Shown: positions 7,537-15,819 of the stretch, piece after piece
Layout: each line of letters begins with the position of its first letter
Position numbering within the stretch: position 1 is the stretch's first letter
Assembly (NCBI GenBank): GCA_900550965.1
Contig: URUC01000037.1
Location: forward strand, 1 to 17,689
Origin: an uncultured Collinsella sp.
Lineage (GTDB): Bacteria; Actinomycetota; Coriobacteriia; Coriobacteriales; Coriobacteriaceae
Direction: 5' to 3'
DNA length: 17,689 nucleotides
Notes under the pieces: model-generated
Databases searched by the model: none
Seen by the model: the letters and a program-made list of their open reading frames with translations, nothing else
Told to the model about the DNA's origin: nothing
Program-made: the position numbers and the translations under genes

Positions 7537-7945
7537 CTACTCCCCCGCCACGCTCGCGCGCAGCTTAGCCGCGATGGGCTCAGACGCCAGCAGGAACACC
7601 AGCATTGCCACCGAGCACGCCAGACACACGATCCATGTGCTCGTAAAGGAGCCCGTGGCATCGAACAGTATTCCCGAGACGATGGCGCCCACCGTGCCGC
7701 CAACCATCTCGAGCGAGGTAATGGTGCCCGTGACCTTACCCAGGTCGGCCATGCCAAACTGCTTAGACGCAGCGATAGTGGGCGTTGGAGATGGTGTACT
7801 GCGCAAGGGAAATGCCCAGGTCGCTGACGATCAACGGCTGGAACAGGCTCATGCAGTTGACGAAAATGGTGTAGCACGTGGCCATGATCACAAAGCCGGA
7901 GGCCACCACGAGCCAGCCGGGGAAGAACTTACGTTGCTGAGACAT
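7537..7945 (-). pseudogene. MFS transporter remnant with large internal deletion
   Basis: This is the broken remainder of a major facilitator superfamily transporter. The normal front end begins at ATG 7945, with AAAGGA 7 nt upstream, and gives MSQQRKFFPGWLVVASGFVI through the first helix and into the second (about 55 residues, ending YTISNA). Near 7784-7787 the sequence jumps to PTIAASKQFGMAD followed by two helices (GGTVGAIVSGILFDATGSF and the next) typical of helices 11 and 12, ending at the stop at 7537. The two parts are in different frames, so the first reads into a stop a few codons after the junction. About 135 codons remain of the roughly 400 usual for the family, so around 260 have been lost. 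It follows the M20 gene by 39 nt and was probably its transport partner. Confidence 0.85.
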
Positions 7946-7984
7946 ACTGTTCCTTTTTAAGCAAACGAGTAGCAAGATTGGGTG

Positions 7985-9280
7985 CTACCGGTGGTCGGCG
8001 ATGTAGCCCAAAGCGACGGCGGCATAAGCCGCGGCGCCAAGGGGAAGCTCGGCATCGCTAAAACGTGCCTTGGGATGATGCTGAGCAAAATGCTCGTCCG
8101 TATCAGTCACAGCAGCGCCCACGGTAAAGTACGCGCTCGGGATCTCGCTCGAGATCAACGCGAAGTCCTCGCTCGCCATGGCGTGGAACAGCGGCAGGAA
8201 GGCGGACTTGGGCAGCACCGCGCCCACGTAGCCAAGCGACGCCTGCGTCATGCCGTCGTCGAGTACGAGCGGGGGAACATCCGAGAGTGTCTCGATAGTC
8301 GCCGGCGTACGATAGGTCGTGGCAACGCCTTTGACGACCTCCGCGATGCGGGTCTTGAGGCGCTCCATGAGCTCGACGTCGAAGCCACGCAGCGTTCCCT
8401 CGAGCACACAAGTGTCGGGGATGACATTTGCGGCCTGACCGCCGGCGAACTTGCCAACGGTAAGCGCGACCTCCTTGGCCGCCGGCACCTCGCGGGAGAT
8501 GAGCTCCTGAAGCGCCAGATGCACATGGACGCCGGCCGTGATGGGGTCGATGCAGATCTCGGGGCTCGAGCCATGGCCGCCCTTGCCCTGAAGCGTGATG
8601 CGAAAACCGTACACGCCCGAGAGCGCCGGGCTGCCGTAGAGCACCAGGCCAAGCGGCGACTGGCTATTGACATGCATGGCAAAGGCGACCTGGGGGCGCG
8701 GGTTCTGCAGCAGACCGTCGGCGATGGCGGCGCGGGCACCCTCAAAGGTTTCCTCGCCCGGCTGGAACAGCAGCTTAACCGTGGCGTTGGCATCAACAAG
8801 CGCGGACTCGCGGGCCTTGAGCAGGCGCGCCGCTCCAAGCAACGCCGTTGCGTGCATATCGTGTCCGCATGCGTGCATGCAGCCGTTCGTAGAGGCGAAA
8901 GGCTCACCTGACTCTTCGGCAACGGGCAGGGCATCCATGTCGCCACGGAGCATGATGACCGTACCGGCCTGCTCGTCCGTGCAGACGCCATTGCCTTGGG
9001 CCGCGGCGGCACCGGCGCCGACAAGGCCCACAACGCAGGAACCATCAACGAGCGTGGCAAATGGGATGTCCATCTCAGTCAGGCGCGCTTGGATATACGC
9101 AGAGGTCTGTGGGAGGCTATTACCCAGCTCGGGCATCTGGTGGAGATCGTGTCGCCACGCAGCGAGCTCGTCTGCAAAAGCCTGAGCTTCTGCAACGAGA
9201 CCGTCACCGATAGCGGTCTGCGCCGCTGCGGTGGCCTTGGGCGCTGATTGCGGTTGAAGATCGGACAAAGCTGGTGCCAT
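7985..9280 (-). CDS. M20D-family metallo-amidohydrolase
   Basis: A 431-residue cytosolic zinc/manganese amidohydrolase of the family that includes hippurate hydrolase, IAA-amino acid hydrolase, AbgA and N-acetyl-diaminopimelate deacetylase. It would cleave an N-acyl amino acid or similar amide. Seen are WRHDLHQMPELG (42-53), RGDMDALPV (112-120), MHACGHDMHAT with metal ligands Cys138 and His140, the FQPGEETFEGA general-base Glu pair, AMHVNS, KGGHGSSP in the lid domain, NVIPD, MASEDF and HHPKARFSDAELPLG. All metal-site motifs are present. ATG 9280 is chosen over the longer frame because GGAGGG lies 5 nt upstream. The next gene downstream is the broken MFS transporter, so substrate uptake through that partner is lost. 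The exact substrate cannot be told from sequence. Confidence 0.92.
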   Translation of the reverse strand: MAPALSDLQPQSAPKATAAAQTAIGDGLVAEAQAFADELAAWRHDLHQMPELGNSLPQTSAYIQARLTEMDIPFATLVDGSCVVGLVGAGAAAAQGNGVCTDEQAGTVIMLRGDMDALPVAEESGEPFASTNGCMHACGHDMHATALLGAARLLKARESALVDANATVKLLFQPGEETFEGARAAIADGLLQNPRPQVAFAMHVNSQSPLGLVLYGSPALSGVYGFRITLQGKGGHGSSPEICIDPITAGVHVHLALQELISREVPAAKEVALTVGKFAGGQAANVIPDTCVLEGTLRGFDVELMERLKTRIAEVVKGVATTYRTPATIETLSDVPPLVLDDGMTQASLGYVGAVLPKSAFLPLFHAMASEDFALISSEIPSAYFTVGAAVTDTDEHFAQHHPKARFSDAELPLGAAAYAAVALGYIADHR

Positions 9281-9310
9281 AGATGCCCTCCAGTATCGTT
9301 TTTGCAGCAA

Positions 9311-9332
9311 GCACTTTGATAGCGTAAAGTGC
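9311..9332. promoter_or_regulatory. Dyad upstream of the M20 gene
   Basis: GCACTTT (9311-9317) and AAAGTGC (9326-9332) form a perfect 7-nt dyad with an 8-nt centre, about 30 nt ahead of the amidohydrolase start. It lies between the upstream terminator and the gene, where a promoter is expected. No convincing -10/-35 pair was found, so the operator role is a guess. Confidence 0.3.
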
Positions 9333-9357
9333 AAGGTACTACTTTAAGGGCGAGGCA

Positions 9358-9384
9358 TAAAAAATGCCGCCCCGGGAGGGCGGC
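9358..9384 (-). terminator. Strong intrinsic terminator of the EamA gene
   Basis: A 7-bp GC stem (9366-9372 with 9378-9384) and 5-nt loop are followed on the minus strand by A and six T residues (9364-9359). It lies 12 nt beyond the EamA stop codon and separates that gene from the M20 unit. Confidence 0.9.
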
Positions 9385-9396
9385 GCAACAAGTTGT

Positions 9397-10380
9397 TTAC
9401 AATTGCGGGCGCGGCTTTCGACGCAAAAAATCGAAGTGAGTCTCGCTCAAGATAATCGACAGGAAGATGAGCGCAAAGCCGGCGAGCAGGCGCGAGGTGA
9501 GCGCCTCCCCCATCAGCAGCACCGAGAACAGCACACCCGAAGGCGACTCCATCGAAAGGAGCAGCGAGCCCGTCGAGGCCGGGACATGCGCCAGGCCGAC
9601 GTTTTGGATGAGCAGAGCCGCGCATGTGCAGCCCACCGAGAGAAACGCCATCGCACTGATAAAGCTCGGCGTCCACACGGACAGAGGCGCTTGGGTCTCG
9701 AATAGCAGCGACGTTGCCAGGCTCAGCACGCCGTTGCCCACAAACATCCAAAACGTGATGACGTTGATGTCCATTTTGCGACCGTACTTGGCAGTCACCG
9801 CCATCTGGATGGCGAAAAAGGCCGCACCCGCCAGCGTAATGACGTCACCAATGTTGAATTCAACGCTATCGAGTGCGACGAGGCCAATGCCCGCTAGGCA
9901 CAGCAGCGCGGCACCCAAGTTGTAGCGCGTGAGCTTTTCGCCGCTCAGGAAATAGCTCGCGAACGGCACAAGGATGCAATACGTGCCCGTCAAAAAAGCA
10001 TTCTTGCCCGCCGTAGTATGTGCCAGACCGACCGTCTGCAACGCATAGGCCGCCCACATGAGCACGCCCATACTCAGGCCAACGATCAGGTTGCGAGCGT
10101 TGAGGTGCGCGATGATGCGCTTGTGGAAGACGGCAAACATGACCAACGCTGCGGGCAGAAAACGTACATAGAGCAGCGCGAACACCGGAATGGTGCCGAG
10201 TGCGTCCTTCATAGTGGTAAAGGAGTAGCCCCAGATGACCGCCACCGAAAGGAGCAGAACCTTCCAGAACAGCGGAGAGCGTGCGCCGGCGCCCCGGGGA
10301 ATACCGCCCGCGCCCAAATCCTCACGGGCTACTGGGCTATCGGGCAAGTTTTCGATTTCGTTGGCAGCGTATTGGGCCAT
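9397..10380 (-). CDS. EamA/DMT-family membrane transporter
   Basis: A 327-residue drug/metabolite transporter superfamily protein, probably an exporter of an amino acid or other metabolite. After a polar N-terminus of about 36 residues there are ten hydrophobic helices in two EamA repeats. The first opens with SVAVIWGYSFTTMKDALG and has the typical RF after helix 2; the second starts near residue 180. The C-terminus is short and basic (RRKPRPQL). ATG 10380 has GAGG 7 nt upstream. The gene stands alone between two strong terminators (10451-10486 and 9358-9384), so it has its own promoter, not clearly seen in the 70 bases ahead of it. The substrate is unknown. Confidence 0.9.
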   Translation of the reverse strand: MAQYAANEIENLPDSPVAREDLGAGGIPRGAGARSPLFWKVLLLSVAVIWGYSFTTMKDALGTIPVFALLYVRFLPAALVMFAVFHKRIIAHLNARNLIVGLSMGVLMWAAYALQTVGLAHTTAGKNAFLTGTYCILVPFASYFLSGEKLTRYNLGAALLCLAGIGLVALDSVEFNIGDVITLAGAAFFAIQMAVTAKYGRKMDINVITFWMFVGNGVLSLATSLLFETQAPLSVWTPSFISAMAFLSVGCTCAALLIQNVGLAHVPASTGSLLLSMESPSGVLFSVLLMGEALTSRLLAGFALIFLSIILSETHFDFLRRKPRPQL

Positions 10381-10450
10381 GGAACATCCTCACACTCAAT
10401 CTGGGCGTGGTGTCCGCACGCGTATGGCTGCGTGCCGCCTCATGGTCAAA

Positions 10451-10486
10451 TAAAAACGGGACGCGCCGGACCCCCGGCACGCCCCG
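10451..10486 (-). terminator. Strong intrinsic terminator of the YhgE unit
   Basis: A 13-bp stem (10457-10469 with 10474-10486, two wobble pairs) and 4-nt loop are followed on the minus strand by five T residues and ATTTG. It ends the two-gene YhgE/Pip transcript about 95 nt past its stop codon. The bases between the stop and the hairpin (10487-10581) show no gene. Confidence 0.9.
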
Positions 10487-10581
10487 CTACTGTAGCAACA
10501 ACCGGTGTTGCATCGCAATCCAGCATAATAAAGTATCAAACTGGAAGATCTCGATGTTCCGACGGCGTTTACCTGGCTGAA

Positions 10582-12771
10582 CTAGATCAACTTAGTCGAC
10601 TCCAGCTTTTCGATGATCCAGTCGTTGGCTTTGATGACCGGGCGGCGGAAGACGACGCCAAGGGCCAGCGACGGAATCAGGTAGCTCGCCAGAATGCCCA
10701 GCTCAATCCAGTACTCCATATGGTAGGCACCGGCCATGGCAGCGTGCATGGCGTTGATGCCGTGGGTAAACGGCAGGAACGGGTAGATCGCCTGGAACAC
10801 GGGGCCGGTCATCTCGATGGGGAACGTACCGCCTGAACCGCCGACCTGCATGACCAACAGCACGACAGCGAGCGCCTTGCCGATATCGCCAAACGAAACC
10901 GTGAGCGTGTAGACGATATTGGAGAACACGAGACTCGCGACCCAGCCCGCCAGCACAAACTGCAGCGGGTTGTCGCATTGGATGCCAAAGAACAGGATGT
11001 CGCCCGCGCACACGAGTGTCGCCTGCAGCAGGGCCAGACCTCCAAAGAACAGGTAGCGGCCCAGGTAGATCTCGTGCAGGCGCACGGGGATCAGCTCGTT
11101 GATGAGCTCATCGTCAACCGATACCTTCATCATGGCCGCCAGCACGATCGAGCCGACCCACAGCGACAGGATCGTATAGAACGGCGCCATGGCCGAACCG
11201 TAATTGCGGATCGGATAGACCGGCTTGCGGTCGAGCGCGACGGGGCCGGAAAGCGACACGGCCAAACCCTCGGGATCGTTGCCGATCATCGTCTTGATCG
11301 TGGCAAGGTCGTCCGACATCAGGGCGCCATCGAGCTCGTCCTTAAAGGCGCTGATCTTGTCCGATGCCTCACCCAGCTGATCAGAAGCCTTGTTGACCAG
11401 CTTTGCAGCCTTGGAGAGGCCCTTTGCCAGCGAACCGGATGCGTCGGTCAGACCGCTCACAGCGCTATCCAAGTCACCCGAGATACCGTTCAGGGAATCC
11501 AGAACGCCCGAAATGGTCTTCTTGAGCTCCTTGGCCTTAACCGAGAACGTGGAATCGTAGTCGGACTTGGCTCCCGAGATACCCGCCTTGGCATCGGCGA
11601 TGGCCTGGTCGACCTCGGCACGCGAGTTGTTGACCTCCGCCATGCCGTCCGAAAGGGACTTTGCGGTCGCCGTCAGGTCCTTCGCATTGTTGCGGTACTC
11701 CACGGCAATTCTGCCCAGCGACGTCGCAGCGGACTCGAGACCGTCTTTGAGCTTGTCATCACTCACCTGGTCGGCAAGGTTGCGGAGCTGATCGGCCATC
11801 GCATCGATATCGTCAGCACGCGTATTGAGCGCCGCTGCGGCTTCGTTGAGCTGAGACACCGTAAGGTAAACATGCTGATTCGCGGCATCGAATGCCTTCG
11901 CAAGCTCGGTGGACACGTTGTCGAATGAGCCCGCGCTTCCGTCGATCGCGGTGTTGATGGCGTCGTTGGCTGCCTTGAGCGCTTCCTCGGAATCGCTCAC
12001 ACCGCTCTTGGCATGCTCCATCAGCTGCTTCGTCGACTCATCGACGGTGCCCGTCTGCTTGAGCATACCGCCCGCCGACGTCAGCGAATCGGACGTGGAG
12101 CTCAAAACGCCCGCCAGCGACGTTGCGCTGGTCTGAATGTCCTGCAGGTCCTGGACCGAATCGCCCAGCGCAGAGGAAAGATTGGCGATAAAGTTGCTCA
12201 CCTGGTCGGTGCTCATATAGTCGAGCAGGCTGGACACGGTTTTAAGACCGATGCTCGTAATGGTTTCGGTAAAGGTCTCGTTGACCTGACTCTGGACGGC
12301 GCTCGAGCCTTTCTCGGTCACGATCTGCGCGATGGCGTTGGCCTTCTGGTTCTCGTAGAACTCGATATCGGCGTGCTTCACGTCGGTCGAAAAGAGCGTC
12401 ATCATGTCGGCGCTAAACGTCTTAGGGATAACGACGGCAGCGTAGTACGCGCCCGACTTAACGCCCTCAATCGCCTTATCGCGGTCGTTGAGAACGACCC
12501 AGTCAAAGTTCTCGTTGCCGCGCAGAGTGGCGGTTACGTTTTCGCCCACGTTGACCTCGACGGGAATCAGATCGCTCTCGTAACCCTCGTCGGTGTTGAC
12601 CACTGCAATCTTAAGGTTGCCGGTATTGCCGTAGGGATCCCAGCTGCCGGCGATGTTAAACCATGCATAGAGACACGGAACGATGATCAGGCCCATCACG
12701 ACGACCATGCCGATCACGGAGCGAGACACGTTTTGGACATCACGCTTAAACAGGTGCAGGATGTTTTTCAT
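10582..12771 (-). CDS. YhgE/Pip-family membrane protein, downstream copy
   Basis: A 729-residue protein with the YhgE/Pip layout. A first membrane helix (residues 18-38, VIVPCLYAWFNI-type signature, then WDPYGNTGNLKIAVVNTD) precedes an extracytoplasmic N-terminal domain. Next is a long Ala/Ser/Asp-rich helical stalk (about 190-480), then a block of about six helices (525-715) related to ABC-2 permeases, opening with YPIRNYGSAMAPFYT. The lactococcal Pip and enterococcal homologues serve as phage receptors; YhgE is also linked to envelope secretion. The molecular activity is not established. Its ATG touches the TAA of the upstream copy (TAAATG), and its strong AAAGGAGG ribosome-binding site is encoded in the last codons of that gene, so the two are translationally coupled. 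The two proteins are clear paralogues and probably assemble together. Confidence 0.9.
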   Translation of the reverse strand: MKNILHLFKRDVQNVSRSVIGMVVVMGLIIVPCLYAWFNIAGSWDPYGNTGNLKIAVVNTDEGYESDLIPVEVNVGENVTATLRGNENFDWVVLNDRDKAIEGVKSGAYYAAVVIPKTFSADMMTLFSTDVKHADIEFYENQKANAIAQIVTEKGSSAVQSQVNETFTETITSIGLKTVSSLLDYMSTDQVSNFIANLSSALGDSVQDLQDIQTSATSLAGVLSSTSDSLTSAGGMLKQTGTVDESTKQLMEHAKSGVSDSEEALKAANDAINTAIDGSAGSFDNVSTELAKAFDAANQHVYLTVSQLNEAAAALNTRADDIDAMADQLRNLADQVSDDKLKDGLESAATSLGRIAVEYRNNAKDLTATAKSLSDGMAEVNNSRAEVDQAIADAKAGISGAKSDYDSTFSVKAKELKKTISGVLDSLNGISGDLDSAVSGLTDASGSLAKGLSKAAKLVNKASDQLGEASDKISAFKDELDGALMSDDLATIKTMIGNDPEGLAVSLSGPVALDRKPVYPIRNYGSAMAPFYTILSLWVGSIVLAAMMKVSVDDELINELIPVRLHEIYLGRYLFFGGLALLQATLVCAGDILFFGIQCDNPLQFVLAGWVASLVFSNIVYTLTVSFGDIGKALAVVLLVMQVGGSGGTFPIEMTGPVFQAIYPFLPFTHGINAMHAAMAGAYHMEYWIELGILASYLIPSLALGVVFRRPVIKANDWIIEKLESTKLI

Positions 12772-15597
12772 TTATGCCTCACCTCCTTTAGAGTGCTTGC
12801 CAAACAGGGTGGTGTCCCCGTCGTTTCCGTTTACGTTGTCAGCGCCGTCGGCATCTTGAGCCTTACGATGCGCACCGATATGCGGCAGACGGCTCGTAGG
12901 CTGTTCGCCTCCCTTGGCGCCACGCTCGCTGGCGTTGAGACCAAACATGCGACGGGCGGCAGGGATGGCAGCCGTGTGCTCGCGCATCTCGCGGCGAAGG
13001 TCCTCGTCCGAAAGCGCCGAGATACGCATCTGGGTATTGAGGCTCGCACGGATGTATTCGATGTTGATGAGCCAGCCGCAGATGGCGATAACCGAAATGA
13101 TCCAGATAACGAGCAGGATGATCTTGCCGTTATTGTCGATATCGAGCACCGTCGAAAGCACAAAGAGCAGAACCTGCACGCCTACCACGGCGGCAAAACC
13201 GCCCTTGATGTAGTACGGGTAGCGATGCTCAAACGCCACGGCATGATCGAGCAGCTCGCGACGGTACGAATCGGAATCGAGCATGACACGCATGGCCGTG
13301 CGCAGCGAGTAGCGCTGGCGCGGCAGGTCGTTGGACTCGCAAATCATCATACCGGTCGTGGAAAGCTGTTTATCAAAGAGAAGGTTGAGATTGAGCAGCA
13401 GCGGACGCAGCTGCAGGCCGATAAAGAGCGCCACGATCAAGAACACGCCCAGAATGCACAGGTTAAACAGGTAGTTGAACGAATACATGCCGCCGACCGT
13501 CTCGCGCAGCAGATTGATGCCGTAGGTAAAGGGCAGCAGCGGGTGCAGCCACTGGAAGAAGCCGGGCATCATCTCGATGGGGTACATGCCCGACGAACCG
13601 GGGATCTGCACGATGACGAGAATGACGCCGATAGCTTTGCCGATATGCTTAAACGTGGTGGACAGCGCATAGATGATATTGACGTAGGTGAACGAAATGG
13701 CGATGCCGCCCAGCACGAACAGCAGCGGGCTGACGCACTGCACGCCAATCACCAGATCGCCTACCGTAACGATGATGGCCTGCAACGCGCCCAGGATCAC
13801 CAGTAGCAACCAGCGGCCAAAGTAACCCTGACGCGCGGTAAAGCTGCCGATGCCTTCGCGGTCGACCTCGAGCTTGTAGATGGCGATAAGCACGTAGCCG
13901 CCCACCCAAAGCGCTAGGTTGGTATAGAACGGGGCAATGCCCGAGCCGAAGCTCTTGACTGGATAGATCGACTTGGACGCGAGCTCAACCGGAGATGCCA
14001 TGAAATCTGCCACGTCATTGACGTCGACGTCCATGAGGTCGGCTAACTCGCCCATAGACTCAGAGGTCTGCAGCGCCGCAATGTCATTGGCGGCGGTCGC
14101 GAGCTTGTCCTGAACCTTGGCAAGGGAGGCGTCGGTTTGGGACAGCGTGGTCTTTGCCTGCTTGAGCGTGGCGTCGAGCTGCGCCAGCGTGCCGCGCGCG
14201 CTCGCTATCGTGGGGGTCATACCCGACACAATGCCGGTCAAATCGCCCGAAACGGCGGCAAAGGAATCGAGCGCGCTCGAGGCTTTCGGCAGCGCGTTTT
14301 GACCCAGGTTCGTCTGGGCCTGGCCAAGGTTGGTCGCACCGGTCTGAATTGCGTTATTGATAGCGTCGCTTGCACCCGAGACGGCCGCGGCGTCATTCGC
14401 CATGGCGCTCGACTGCGCAGACAGACCGTCCTTGATGCTCTGAAGCTTTTCATTCTGCTCGCGGAGCAAATCGATGGTCGATACAATGCGCGCGTCAATT
14501 TCCTCGGAACCTGTCGACGTGTCATTGACGAGAATCTCCAAATGCCCGATAACGGCCTTATTGTGATCGATCGTCGCTTGGAGAGACTCGAGTGAGTTGT
14601 CGATGCGGGTGGTCGTAGATGTGACTGTGCCCGTCAGCTTGCCAATCGCAGCGTTCGCAGAGGCTGACGTCTTGGTGAGCGCAAGGCTGCCTTCCGAGAG
14701 CGCCTTGGAGAGCGAGGCGACAGAGTTGCCCGCCGTAGCGCGAGCCTCGCCCAGCAGGTCATTGCCCTGAGCGATTGCCTGCGTTAGAGAGGGCGTCTGA
14801 CCCTGCAGGCCCGCCAACGCGGCATCAGCCGAGGCGATAGCGCCACTCGTCTTATCGATGGCGGCATTCATATCGCCAATCGAATCGCGCACCTCACCCA
14901 AGGTGTCGGATGCCTCGGACACCGAACTTGTCAGCGAGTCCTGAGTCTGGGTTGCCTTGTCCTTTAAATCGACACCGGCATCCTTGGCGATACTGGCAAC
15001 AGTCTCGCCCACCGTGGAGACAAACTCCGAGTTGATCTGCTCCTCGATGGTGTTGGCACCGGTATCGGTGACCTTGGGCGCAATGGCGCTCTTCTTCTCA
15101 TTGACGTAATAGGTGAGCTTCGGCTGATGGTAATTGCCATCGAGCATCGAGACAAGATTGTCGGAGAAGTTCTTGGGGATTACGATCGCCGCGTAGTATT
15201 CCCCGCTCTCGACGCCCTCTTTGGCATCGGCAGCCGAGTCGACGAAGGTCCAGCCCAGCTGATCGTTTTCCTTGAGCTGGTCGACCACCTTATCGCCTGC
15301 ATTGAGCTCGCCCACCAAGTCATTCTGGGTGCCCTGATCGTTGTTGGCGATGGCGATTTTAATGCCCTGGGTATTTCCGTACGGATCCCAGTTGGCAACG
15401 ATGTTGTACCAGGCATACAGCGAGGGAATGACGCACACGCCCAAGGTAACCACCAGGGCGACGGGGTTCATAAGCAGTCGCTTAATGTCGCGCTTAAATA
15501 TCGCAAAGGAGACCTTTGCGTTGGATAGTTTGCTGCCGAGACTCACGCTTGGACCATCCATCCTGTCGTTGAATCGAATCGTACTATCGATAACCAT
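12772..15597 (-). CDS. YhgE/Pip-family membrane protein with C-terminal extension, upstream copy
   Basis: About 941 residues with the same plan as the next gene: FKRDIKRLL, a first helix near 45-65 (VIPSLYAWYNI), WDPYGNTQGIKIAIANNDQG, a long Ala/Ser/Thr-rich coiled stalk (about 200-540), and a multi-helix ABC-2-like block (about 560-740). Unlike its paralogue it carries about 200 extra residues: a polar linker, two more helices (roughly 797-822 and 822-846), and a charged cytoplasmic tail ending KGGEA. The start is uncertain. ATG 15597 is used; TTG 15630 and ATG 15561 are alternatives, and none has a good ribosome-binding site. It is first in a two-gene unit under the promoter at 15654-15682. 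A phage-receptor or envelope-transport role is known for relatives but not provable here. Confidence 0.88.
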   Translation of the reverse strand: MVIDSTIRFNDRMDGPSVSLGSKLSNAKVSFAIFKRDIKRLLMNPVALVVTLGVCVIPSLYAWYNIVANWDPYGNTQGIKIAIANNDQGTQNDLVGELNAGDKVVDQLKENDQLGWTFVDSAADAKEGVESGEYYAAIVIPKNFSDNLVSMLDGNYHQPKLTYYVNEKKSAIAPKVTDTGANTIEEQINSEFVSTVGETVASIAKDAGVDLKDKATQTQDSLTSSVSEASDTLGEVRDSIGDMNAAIDKTSGAIASADAALAGLQGQTPSLTQAIAQGNDLLGEARATAGNSVASLSKALSEGSLALTKTSASANAAIGKLTGTVTSTTTRIDNSLESLQATIDHNKAVIGHLEILVNDTSTGSEEIDARIVSTIDLLREQNEKLQSIKDGLSAQSSAMANDAAAVSGASDAINNAIQTGATNLGQAQTNLGQNALPKASSALDSFAAVSGDLTGIVSGMTPTIASARGTLAQLDATLKQAKTTLSQTDASLAKVQDKLATAANDIAALQTSESMGELADLMDVDVNDVADFMASPVELASKSIYPVKSFGSGIAPFYTNLALWVGGYVLIAIYKLEVDREGIGSFTARQGYFGRWLLLVILGALQAIIVTVGDLVIGVQCVSPLLFVLGGIAISFTYVNIIYALSTTFKHIGKAIGVILVIVQIPGSSGMYPIEMMPGFFQWLHPLLPFTYGINLLRETVGGMYSFNYLFNLCILGVFLIVALFIGLQLRPLLLNLNLLFDKQLSTTGMMICESNDLPRQRYSLRTAMRVMLDSDSYRRELLDHAVAFEHRYPYYIKGGFAAVVGVQVLLFVLSTVLDIDNNGKIILLVIWIISVIAICGWLINIEYIRASLNTQMRISALSDEDLRREMREHTAAIPAARRMFGLNASERGAKGGEQPTSRLPHIGAHRKAQDADGADNVNGNDGDTTLFGKHSKGGEA

Positions 15598-15653
15598 TGT
15601 ACGTAGGCGCTTTAGTGCCTCACGGCACAATGGTGCTGAGTTTTGCGGGTAGC

Positions 15654-15689
15654 AATATACTACGAAGATGAGTTAACGTACAGTTGTAC
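15654..15689 (-). promoter_or_regulatory. Promoter of the YhgE unit with overlapping operator dyad
   Basis: On the minus strand a -10 TATATT (15659-15654) sits 17 nt from a -35 TGTACG (15682-15677). A perfect dyad GTACA-GT-TGTAC (15678-15689) covers the -35, and CTGTAC repeats directly next to it. A repressor bound there would block RNA polymerase. YhgE genes in Firmicutes often sit beside a TetR-type regulator gene, but none is in this window. Confidence 0.5.
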
Positions 15690-15747
15690 AGTATCTTAAA
15701 TTTCAGCAGGTCACAAAACCACAACCCGCACAAATTAGCAATCCGAA

Positions 15748-15819
15748 TAGTCATCGGGTAGTCATTGGGGACGTTCCTGAATGACTAGCCGATAAAGAAC
15801 GTCCCCCAACGACTACTCG
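15748..15819. repeat. REP-like inverted repeat after dus
   Basis: Arms 15755-15776 and 15797-15819 are inverted copies with two mismatches and one extra base, each carrying GGGGACGTTC or its complement (GAACGTCCCC). TAGTCAT occurs directly at 15748-15754 and 15759-15765 and inverted at 15781-15787. The hairpin ends at the dus stop codon and lies ahead of the YhgE promoter. It resembles REP elements mobilised by IS200-type REP-associated transposases, and may stop dus transcription, though no U-run follows. Confidence 0.5.

Noticed and set aside
7447..7827. Plus-strand frames over the MFS remnant
   Set aside because: They are opposite recognisable MFS helices and have no family features.
12013..13806. 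Plus-strand open frame of about 597 codons
   Set aside because: It is antisense to the YhgE/Pip genes and crosses the junction of both; no ribosome-binding site or family resemblance.
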